A stretch of DNA of 64,000 bases from Tridacna crocea. Taxonomy: Eukaryota; Mollusca; Bivalvia; Cardiida; Cardiidae. Positions within the stretch are counted from its first letter, which is position 1. Every line of letters starts with the position of its first letter. The notes under the pieces are model-generated. The model saw nothing but the letters and a program-made list of their open reading frames with translations, was not told the DNA's origin and searched no databases. Shown here in pieces: positions 30,801 to 39,100 of this stretch. Position numbers and translations under genes: made by a program. The DNA is taken from assembly GCA_943736015.1 (NCBI GenBank), contig OX031060.1, positions 10,677,501 through 10,741,500 of the forward strand. The letters run 5' to 3'.

Positions 30801-33194
30801 TCAGTCAAAACTTATTTCCAACCCCACCTGCATCAGGTAGCCATGCCAACAAAGAAAGTACTGACAAAACTTCAGTGTCTCTGTCAAAACAAAACAAGTT
30901 TGTCACAGGACAAGCATTGACATTTTTAAGTCCTGAATGATTTTTTCCTGTCTTTTTTTTTCAGATGTAAGCTGTTTCAGTCAAAACTTATTTCCAACCC
31001 CACCTGCATCAGGTAGCCATGGCAACAAGGAAAGTACAGACAAAACTTCTGTTTCTCTGTCAAAACACACAACATTTCTCAACCATGTTATAAACTTACA
31101 TAGGATCACCAATAGACAAGGTCTGGGCCTAGATAATCTTGTAAGAGAAAGTATCCTGGCCAGTTTAAAGCTTCTACAAGGATGTATTGGAAAGGAGGAT
31201 TTTTCCTGGAAGGTTCAACATGACTGTGTGGAGTGTATAGTATTACTTATGGACAAGGTGGAGCCAGAATTTCAACAGCTGTTAGAACACAAAGTCTGTG
31301 ATTTGGCAAAAAGTATTGTCAAAGTGATCTTATCTGAGGAAAGAAGCAACTATGGTGTAAGTATTTGGTTGTTTTTTTCTTTTATAAAGTACTGATGCTC
31401 CCACTAGCTTTTATTACCCCTGACCTGTAAACCTGGGGTTAAGATTTCATATTTGAAGGTATGACAGTGCTAGTTCTCCACTAGAGGTGAAGCAATCCAT
31501 ATTGATGATTTGCAGCAAAAAAAACCCTGTTATATTAAGATACTGTATTTGTGGAAATTTACAACTTACAGTCGTTAAAATGCTAAAAAGACAGTCTTTT
31601 GTTTAACGACCCTGGGAATAAAGCCTTTTGAAAACATTTTGGGAAAAAGAGAAAATGCTGTTAACCAGCATTTTCTCCTTTTCACACAATGTTTTCTACC
31701 TTTTCCAAATCAAATTTGAAACATATTTATTTTGTTGTCTGCAAAATGCTTTCAATTTTACTTGCCCAAAATTTTATGGTTTGGTAAAGAGTTAAATGAC
31801 CTTGAGAAAAAGAGCTTTTTAATACATTGTGAAAATAGAAGAAATCCTCACAATATTTGCTATTGTTTGAGAGGACAAATCACCTAACTTGAAAAGTAAA
31901 GGATGAATTGCCTAACTTGAGCTACACTTGATTCATTTTACTTTCTTTAATGCTCTTTTATTGTGACGAATTTAGAATTTGCTGTTTTTTAACTCATTAC
32001 AGAATACAAAATTTTAGGTTTGTCCATATTCAAAGCATTTGCAGACGACAAAATAAAGTGACTGAAAATTTGAAATTTATTAAATGAAAGATAGAAAACA
32101 TTGTGGGAAATGGAGAAAATACTAGTTACCCGCATTTTCTCCTTTTCCCACTATGTTTTCTACGCTATCAAATGAAAGTTGCACCATTTGATCTACACTG
32201 AAATTGTTGTCTACAAATGCTTTCAATTTGGATGACGTGGCTGAAAATTTGTGGCCTGGTAAAGGGTTGAGGGATTGTTTGGAAAAGGATTTTATAGGTT
32301 AATTTATGACTGTGAAAACAGTTTTGCTTGCCGAAAAACTACTGGCAATCAGTCTTCATTGGTGCCAATGTTTTCAAAAGTGCTTTAATGCAAGTCATCT
32401 GCTTTCATTACCATACGATCCGGACTTTTAACAACCTATAAAGAAGCCTTTTGAAAACATTGTGGGAAAAGGAGAAAATTCTGGTAACCAGCATTTTCTC
32501 CTTTTTCCACAATGTTTTCTACTCTGTCAAAGACAAATTCCATCATTTGAGCTATATTCAAATTCAAATGCTTTCAATTTCTAGTCTTTTATCTGCTATG
32601 TGGTTAACCCTTTACCACACAATCATGACTTTTAACGACTCTATGAAAGAAACTGTTTGAAAATATTGCCGGAAAAGGAGAAAATGCTGATAACCAGCAT
32701 TTTCTCCTTTCCCACAATGTTTTCTACCCTTTCCAAAACAAATTTCTATTTTTCAGTCAGCCTTATTTTGTTGTCTGCAAATGCTTTGAATTTCAACCTG
32801 TCTAAAGTTTTGTCGTTTGGTAAGGAAGTAAACCAGCACATCTTTTGTCATTTTATAGATTCAGCTACAGCGTTCCAAATTACTGGCCAAGCTTGGATCA
32901 AGAGTTAGTACTTGTCAACCAGTTATAGAAAGTTTACTTGGCACTGTGTTCAATTTTTCGGAGGATCTTCGCACCAGCATCACCAATGATGACAAAATAG
33001 ATCCCGAGTACTTCTGCAGCATGTATTACGTAATTCACGCTCTAGAGATGTGTGTAAGTTCCGAAAATTTTACGCAGCAAAGTGAACAGTTTAAATATCA
33101 GGTGAATGGAAAGTTAGAAGACTGTTTGTTGCATGTGACAGAAAGTTTTCCTATTTTTGCGCATGCTCTTTGGAAAATTTGTGGAAAGATGTAG
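27871..33194 (+). CDS. MEI4: Meiotic double-strand break formation protein MEI4 homologue
   Basis: Exons join in phase: 27871-27937 (22 residues, MALKGALWVKC, less certain), 29333-29563, 30965-31356 and 32859-33194 ending in TAG, about 341 residues against about 385-390 in mammals. The N-terminal block FLRVKIAVAIALIRGKPAG matches the conserved MEI4 opening helix. Exon 3 holds LASLKLLQGCI and a helical middle; exon 4 carries the C-terminal MEI4 signature, with FCSMYYVIHALE and LEDCLLHVTESFPIFAHALWKI. The family protein works with REC114 to enable SPO11-dependent meiotic break formation on chromosome axes. Oddities: the intron-2 donor is a weak GTTC that touches a THE copy; the exon-3 acceptor region is tandemly duplicated; a THE begins five bases after the stop codon. 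The first exon rests on a TTTTTTCAG acceptor at 27835, a start codon and matching phase only. Confidence 0.87.
28157..28322 (+). mobile_element. THE copy
   Basis: Stem ATTGTAGGAAAAGGAG pairs with CTCCTTTTCCTACAAT: a G-to-A change mirrored by C-to-T. Confidence 0.8.
28323..28551 (+). mobile_element. THE copy
   Basis: TTAACTCTTTACCTAAC to TTTGGTAAAAAGCTAA, perfect core; a second copy of the long-arm end follows at 28552-28592. Confidence 0.9.
28719..29024. mobile_element. CATGGGCGGATCCAG inverted-end element
   Basis: Left CATGGGCGGATCCAGA and right ATCTGGATCCGCGCATGG are inverted; G-run and C-run lie just inside. In MEI4 intron 1. Confidence 0.75.
29200..29309 (-). mobile_element. THE fragment upstream of MEI4 exon 2
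   Basis: Core plus short arm ending TGTGGTAATGGG, 23 bp before the exon-2 acceptor. Confidence 0.75.
29569..29790 (+). mobile_element. THE copy abutting the MEI4 exon-2 donor
   Basis: TTAACTCTTTACCATAC starts six bases after the exon end (29563); perfect core; long arm ends TTTGGTAATGAG. Confidence 0.9.
29810..30022. mobile_element. THE copy with two long arms
   Basis: TTTACCAAACGCAAAAAAT on the left, GAATTTTGTTGTTTGG on the right; left core missing. Confidence 0.7.
30055..30146 (-). mobile_element. THE fragment
   Basis: CTTTCTCCTTTTCTCAAAATG, poly-T and TCGGAATTATGTGG. Confidence 0.5.
30195..30300 (-). repeat. tRNA-derived SINE
   Basis: On the minus strand, an A box TAGCTTGATGGTTATGG and a B box GGTTTGAAACC about 40 bases apart. 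Confidence 0.6.
30375..30588 (-). mobile_element. THE copy
   Basis: Stem ATTGTAGGAAAAGGAG with matching CTCCTTTTCCTACAAT and a CTCC centre; ends TGGTAAAGGGTTAA. Confidence 0.85.
30723..31077 (+). repeat. Tandem duplication of a splice acceptor and exon start in MEI4
   Basis: Two copies of about 177 bp share TGTCACAGGACA (30723 and 30901), a polypyrimidine tract, AG and the exon start encoding VSCFSQNLFPTPPAS. The second copy leads into the full exon. The first runs into a TGA if read through, but it has an internal CAG|GTAGCC donor at 30836/30837 that would make an in-frame 48-nt cassette (30789-30836). Confidence 0.85.
31600..31795 (+). mobile_element. THE copy, left end lost
   Basis: TTTAACGACCCTGGG onward, TTAACC centre, ends TTTGGTAAAGAGTTAA. 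Confidence 0.8.
31989..32270. mobile_element. THE copy with two long arms and intact core
   Basis: TTAACTCATTAC to CTGGTAAAGGGTTG; CAAAGCATTTGCAGACGAC on the left mirrors TTGTCTACAAATGCTTTC on the right. Confidence 0.8.
32406..32607 (+). mobile_element. THE copy
   Basis: TCATTACCATACGATCCGG, core GGTAACC, shortened long arm, shares TTAA with the next. Confidence 0.8.
32604..32830 (+). mobile_element. THE copy upstream of MEI4 last exon
   Basis: TTAACCCTTTACCACAC to TTTGGTAAGGAAG; ends 28 bp before the acceptor at 32858. Confidence 0.85.
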
Positions 33195-33199
33195 TAAAG

Positions 33200-33421
33200 T
33201 TAACCATTTACCACATAATGCAGACTTTAAATGACTGTGCAATAGAAGCCTTTTGAAAACATTATGGGAAAAGGAGAAAATGCTGGTAACCAGCATTTTC
33301 TCCTTTTTCCACAATTTTTTCTACTCTGTTAAAGATAAATTGCACCATTTGAGCCACTTTGAATGGTCGTCCACAAATGCTTTCTATTTTGGTCTAAATT
33401 TTTCCCATGTGATAAAGGGAT
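33200..33421 (+). mobile_element. THE copy in the MEI4 3' UTR
   Basis: TTAACCATTTACC begins five bases after the TAG stop; core ATTATGGGAAAAGGAG with near-complement. Confidence 0.85.
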
Positions 33422-33436
33422 GAAGTGGATTTTATT

Positions 33437-33659
33437 TTAACCCTTTCCCAAACGGCAAATTTTGGACCAGAACAAATTGAAAGCATTTTGCAGGTTACAA
33501 GTTAACAGTTGCTAAAAAGATGATTTTTCTATATGACAGGGTAGAAAATATTGTGGGAAAAAGAGAAAATGCTGGTTACCAGTATTTTCTCCTTTTCCCA
33601 CAATGTTTTCAAAAGGCTTCTATTCCTGAAAAACCAGGGATTGTTTGGGAGAGGGGTTA
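33437..33659 (-). mobile_element. THE copy
   Basis: TTAACCCTTTCCCAAACGG to TTTGGGAGAGGGGTT. Confidence 0.85.
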
Positions 33660-33754
33660 TCCATAGCTAGACGTTGATTTGCTTAGGTTATATGATGCAT
33701 CAGGGCTATACATTTAGCACCCTTGTGTCAGAGCGAGGCTCAATCTAAGAACAT

Positions 33755-33995
33755 TTAACCGTTCACCACCTAATGACCACTTTTAACACCCCTGAAGGCA
33801 ATTTTGCCATGATAGGGAAGAAAACTTTGTGGGAAAAGGAGAAAATGCTGGTTATCAACATTTTTTCTTTTTCCCACAATGTTTTCTACCCTTCCAGAAA
33901 AAAAAAAATCAATTTTTGAGTCATCTTAATTTTCTTGTGTGCAGATGCTTTCAATTTGGACCAGTCTAAAAGTTTCTCGTTTTGTAAAGACTTAA
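33755..33995 (+). mobile_element. THE copy
   Basis: TTAACCGTTCACCACC to TTTTGTAAAGACTTAA; core loop TTATCAAC. Confidence 0.8.
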
Positions 33996-33998
33996 AAG

Positions 33999-34197
33999 CC
34001 AGTGTAGTGCAGAGAAATGACTCTCCTCCACAAAAAAACCCATGGGCCATTTCTCTATGTAGAATATTGACCCTGGGGTTATTTACCTATGCAGAATAAT
34101 GACCCTGGGGTTATTTCTCTACGTAGAATATGACCCCGGTCATTCTTCTGCGTAGAGAAATGACCCTTGGGCCATTTCTCTGCATTACACCGGCACT
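33999..34197. mobile_element. MITE with AGTGTAGTGCAGAGAAATG ends
   Basis: The left end mirrors CATTTCTCTGCATTACACC at the right; inside are repeats of GACCCTGGGGTTATTT. Confidence 0.7.
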
Positions 34198-34301
34198 CTC
34201 AGCTAGGCCGCAAAAATGCTTTCCTGAGAATAAAAGAGAATAAACACTGTTTTGTGGATCTAGATCTTTTATTTCTTTAACGAAATATCTAAAACCATAT
34301 T

Positions 34302-34523
34302 GAACTCTTTACCAGACGACAAAATTCAAGACTGTTCCAAATTCGAAGCATTTGCAGATGACATGTTAAATGAATCTAAGTTGATAATTTTTTGTTTCTG
34401 AAAGGTTAGAAAACATTGTAGGAAAAGGATAAAATGCTCTGCAATTTCTCCTTTTGCCTCAATGTTTTCAAAATCTTTCTCACTCATGGTTGGTAAAATT
34501 TGGGATTGTTTTGTAAAGATATA
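34302..34523 (-). mobile_element. THE copy
   Basis: ACTCTTTACCAGACGAC, core partly deleted (AAATGCTCTGCAATTTCTCC), TTTTGTAAAG. Confidence 0.75.
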
Positions 34524-34540
34524 ATTCACTCTTAACTCTT

Positions 34541-34766
34541 GAACCCATTACCACACAATCCCTACTTTTGATGCCCCTGAGAAAGAAGCCTTTTGAAAAC
34601 ACTGTAGGAAAAGGAGAAAATGCTGGTTTTCAGCATTTTCTCCTTTTCCCCAGTGTTTTCTATCCTTCCCAGAACAAATTTCAATTTTTTAGTCAACTTT
34701 ATTTAGTTGTGTGCAAATGCTTTCAATTTGAACCAGTCTAAAATTTTGTCGTGTGGTAAAGAGTTA
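34541..34766 (+). mobile_element. THE copy
   Basis: AACCCATTACCACAC to TGGTAAAGAGTTAA, loop GGTTTTCAGC. Confidence 0.85.
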
Positions 34767-34976
34767 ACAGATGACAAAATTTTAAACTGGTCCAAATTGA
34801 ATGCATTTGCAGACGACAAAATTAAGATGATTCAAAAACTGAAATTTGTTCTGGAAGGGGAGAAAGCATGCTGGGAAAGGGAGAAAATGCTGGTTTTCAG
34901 CATTTTCTCTTTTTCTCACGATGTTTTCAAAAGGCTTCTTTTTCAGGGCAGTGAAAACCAGGGATTGTTTGAGAAA
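34763..34976 (-). mobile_element. THE copy joined to the previous by one TTAA
   Basis: Long arm starts directly after the shared TTAA (its CTCTTTACCA end is missing); short arm ends GATTGTTTGAG. Confidence 0.8.
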
Positions 34977-35732
34977 AATTGAGCAAAAGACAAAATTTCA
35001 GACTTGTCCAAATTTTTACAAATTACGAAATTAAAGGTGGCCCTTCAGAATTTGGGACGAAAATTTTACAAAAATACAAATATATCATCCTTATACTCCC
35101 AAAGCCTTATAATCGTCATTCATGAAACTCAGTGGTCAAAAACCATCCGACAACACGAGAAATTAGAATTTACTATGGCCAAGGTAGACATCGACGGGAA
35201 ACACATTCTATTTTCACATGAACAACTCGTTTATTTACATACTGAAAATACACAGAAGAAGCTTCAAACATAGCGTCCGAAGAAGATATTATGAAAAATA
35301 ATTTTATGTTTGTTATGTAATGGAATTTAAGCATCATTAGTCACGTGCCAGTCACTTAACATTCCCATAATGCATTTTTGTATTTTTGCGCGAAATCTAA
35401 AAATAGCTTAAGAGGCTACGTAGCCTTTTAAGGGAATACCGTCAAAAAAAAAAATTGGGTATAATTTTATGATTCTTAATTATTGATGATTTGTATTGTT
35501 TTTTCATATAAATTTCAGTGATATATATATTTTTTGATTTAGTGTGATGTGAAAATTCTAAGTACCCACCTTTAATGTAACAAACAAAAAATGAAATTCA
35601 TATTTCAAAGGTTATAAAAACATTGTTGGAAAAGGAGAAAATACTGAGCAATTTATTCTTTTCCCTCGAAATTTTTATAAGGCCTCCTCTCTCATGGTCA
35701 TTCAAACTCAGGTGTTTTTGGTAAAGAGTTAA
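34977..35732 (-). mobile_element. THE copy split by a MITE
   Basis: The long arm stops at TTAA (35031) and resumes as TTAATGTAAC (35572); core and short arm end GGTAAAGAGTTAA at 35732. Confidence 0.8.
35031..35575 (+). mobile_element. TTAAAGGTGG MITE, copy 2
   Basis: TTAAAGGTGGCCC to CCCACCTTTAA, 545 bp, TTAA at both ends, inserted in a THE. Confidence 0.9.
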
Positions 35733-35795
35733 TATAAATGAAAAAAAAAAAACTATTATACAGACTTTTTAACTATGTCATGATATTTACAAGTT

Positions 35796-36029
35796 TTAAC
35801 CCTTTACAAAACAATGTCGAGTTTGAACAAAGACAGCTCTTGAAAACATTGTGGTACAAGGAGAAAATGCTGGTTACCAGCATTTTCTCCTTTTCCCACA
35901 ATGTTTTCCACCCTTCAAATTTGAGGCATTTTTTTTTTTATATTTTTGGTCGTCTGCAAATACATGTACATGTACTGGCGTATTTTCTGTATGGAAAAAT
36001 CTAAAATTGTGTAGTTTGGTAAAGGGTTA
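35796..36029 (+). mobile_element. THE copy
   Basis: TTAACCCTTTACAAAAC to TTTGGTAAAGGGTTA, about 110 bp past the SLC22 stop codon. Confidence 0.85.
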
Positions 36030-36142
36030 TGGAGACGTTCTGCAGCAATGATATGAACAAAAAAAATGATGATGCGAACAATAAATAATGCAGCACACAA
36101 TCTTTACAACACAAGGCGGTCAAGTCCGCATATTAAACATCG

Positions 36143-39100
36143 CTAGACTGGTTTCTGTTTACCATTTTCTTTGTCCTTCAAGGTTTCCCATTTGAAACCT
36201 TCGTTAATATAGATTTCTCGGATAGCTTTCTTGCAAGGTTTTCTACAATAAAAGAAACGATTGCACATGAGTAAATACTTGTAAAGAGAGGGAGAGACAG
36301 ACAGAGAGACAGAAAGACAGAGAGAGGCAGAAAAACAGTGAAAAAGAAACAGACAGAGAGAAAGACAGACAGATAGAAAGAGAGAGAGTGGAGCAGAGGG
36401 AGAGGGAGAGAGAAAGACACACAGAGAAACAGAAAAAGAAACAAAGACAGAAAGAACAAGAAAAAAAAAGAGGGAAAGAGACAGACAGAAAAAGAGAGAT
36501 AGAGATAGACAAACGGCAAGATAGATAGAAGGAAGGAAAGAAGGAGACAGAGATAGACAGACTGATAGACAGACACAAAGAGTGAAAAAAACAGAGACAG
36601 AAACAGAGAGAGAGGGAGAGAGAGAGTAAGAGCCAAACAAGGAGAGAGGAAGAGCCGGAAACAAAGAGAGACAGAGAATGAGAGAGAGAATGAAAGAGAG
36701 ACAGAGAGTCAGTCCATAAACAGATCTTTGAAAAATGCATAGAGTATTCCAAACAAGAGGGCCAAGATGACCCTGGATCGCTCACCTAAAATTTTTAGAA
36801 TACAATGGCAGTTTTTTTCAAAATTCAATCAGCCGTTTGAGATAAGAAGAATTTTTAAGAATTTCTTCACGCGCATATAGTGCAAGTAGACCCTATTCAC
36901 CAGAGCCATGTTTGTTGACAAATCAGCATTTTGCAAACAGTTTTTGAAAAGGGTCCCCAAAGAAACATTTCTATGAAATTATTTCATAATCTTATCAGCC
37001 ATTTCAGAGAAGAAGAATTTTTAATAATTTCTCCTTTTCTGTATAGTGCAAGTAGCCCCCATTCACCAGAGCCATATTTCTTGACGGATAAAAATTTGGC
37101 AAACATTTTTTGAAAAGTGTCATCCAAGGAACATCTCTCTGAAATTATTTCAAAATCTGACTAGCTGTTTCAGAGAAAGAAGAATTTTTAAGAATTTCTT
37201 CATGGCCATATAGTGCAAGTAGCCCACATTCACCAGAGCCATGTTTCTTGACGGATCAAAATTTCACGAATACATTTTGAAAAGGGTCACCCAAAGAGCA
37301 TCGCTGTGAAATTATTTCAAAATCTGACGAGCGGTTTCAGAGAAGAAGAATTTTTACGTATTTCTTAATTTCTGTATAGTGTAAATAGCCCCCATTCACC
37401 AGAGCCACGTTTTTAGACTGATCAAAATTTAACGAACAATTTTTGAAAACGGTCACCCAAGGAACATCTCTGTGAAAATTATTTCAAAATGTAACCTTCG
37501 GTTTCAGAGGAAAATATTTTTTAAGACTTTATTAGAAAATTTCATTAGAATGCCATGGCAACCAGAGTTTTTGATGGAATCAAATTCTCAAGGAACATTC
37601 CTGCCAAGTTTGGTCTAAATAGGCTCAGTGGTTTAGGAGGACTTGATGTTCAAAGAATTGTTGACGACGCACTGACGCACGACAGACGACGGACACCAGG
37701 TGATCCTAAAAGCTCCCCTTGAGCACGTTGTGCCCAGGTGAGCTAAAAACATAAGATGAACAGTTGGAAACGTCTCAGGGCCTGGGCTTATAAAATTTTG
37801 TGTTCATCTTCCGTTGAGTTAGTGCTCAAGCATAAAACTTTGTTCACATTTCTGCAAGGAATAAGGTTTTTCAATGAACAAATAAAGAGAAAGAGTAGTT
37901 TAAAAAAGTTAAAGTTTTGTATAATTTTGAAAAGGGGGAATAGAAGGGCCATACCAATATCGGACAGTATTGATCAAGATCAGACTGCACGGAATGTGCA
38001 GTCTGATCTTCATCAACACTGTCCGCAGAATTGTATTGAGCCGAACTTAGACCTTGTAAATAGCCTCAGGTTTGAAGACTTTCAGTTTCTCCATCGTGTA
38101 TCAATTCAGCACTGACCTGGAAAAGTTCCGAGCGTCCTCTATACTTTCTGGAAGTTGTCTGTTTAACGTTTCCGGAAGTAGGAGCGACAATAGTCCCGCA
38201 GCAACGCTGACTCCACCAAATACCACCAGTGGAAGGGCGCGGCCAACTTCACCAGAAACAAGGCTACTCTATAATACAAGCGTTACTTGATAAATTTTAA
38301 AACAAGAGGGTCATTAACCCTAAAGCGGTCACCGGATTAAAGTCATCTAGCACGGTGTAAAACTCGGGTATTAGTAACCTACTTTTTCACGATATATTGT
38401 TATTTAGAACTCGGCAAAGATATCATCAAGACAAACATTCTGACCATGTTTCATAAGTATCAGATTGACAATGTTCCATGTAGTAGGCTATGTGCAAAAC
38501 GGTTTTATGAGATTTGCCCTTGTGACCTACTTTTTGACATGACATGACCCAATTTTTCAACTTGTCAGATTTATCATCAAAAGAGACATTCTTGCCAATT
38601 TCCATAAGTATCCGGCTGAGAAATACGGCTTCCAGAGTGCATACATTTTTTTCCCGTAAGATTGAGAATCAGGCTAAAAATGTGGTCTCTAGAATGGACA
38701 CGAAGTTTTCCTGAGATTTGGTCCAGTGTGACCTACTTTTTGACCGGATGTAACCCAAAATTCAAATATATTAAAGATATCATTAAGAAAAATAATCAGA
38801 CCAAGTTTCATAAGCACTTTACTGAAAACGTGGCTTATAGAAGGTACACAAGCTTTTTTCTAAGGTTAGGCCGAGAGATATAATTTTTGACCCGACCTGA
38901 CCCAATATCAAACATGTCCAAAATATAATCAAGACAAACACTCCGACCAATTTTCACAAGTATGAATCATTATTTCGTTGTAAAATCAATGGCGGGTTAG
39001 AACGGAAGTAAATGGGGACCACGAACAAGGGGCGGGTATAATGAGACAACAAAAACGTCCTACTAGTAATTACCTCCCTGACGTCGCTATAGCCTATATC

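Noticed and set aside
30789..30940. First exon-3 copy as the normal MEI4 exon
   Set aside because: Reading through it reaches a TGA at 30938; the conserved MEI4 sequence continues only from the second copy.
29569..32830. Hairpin elements as introners that created the introns
   Set aside because: Splice sites lie outside the elements, introns contain several copies, and the intron positions do not coincide with element ends.
36143..36785. Three overlapping minus-strand open frames of 152-180 codons
   Set aside because: They read through a CT microsatellite and give only Ser/Leu/Phe runs; only the last 33 codons (from 36242) are real SLC22 sequence.
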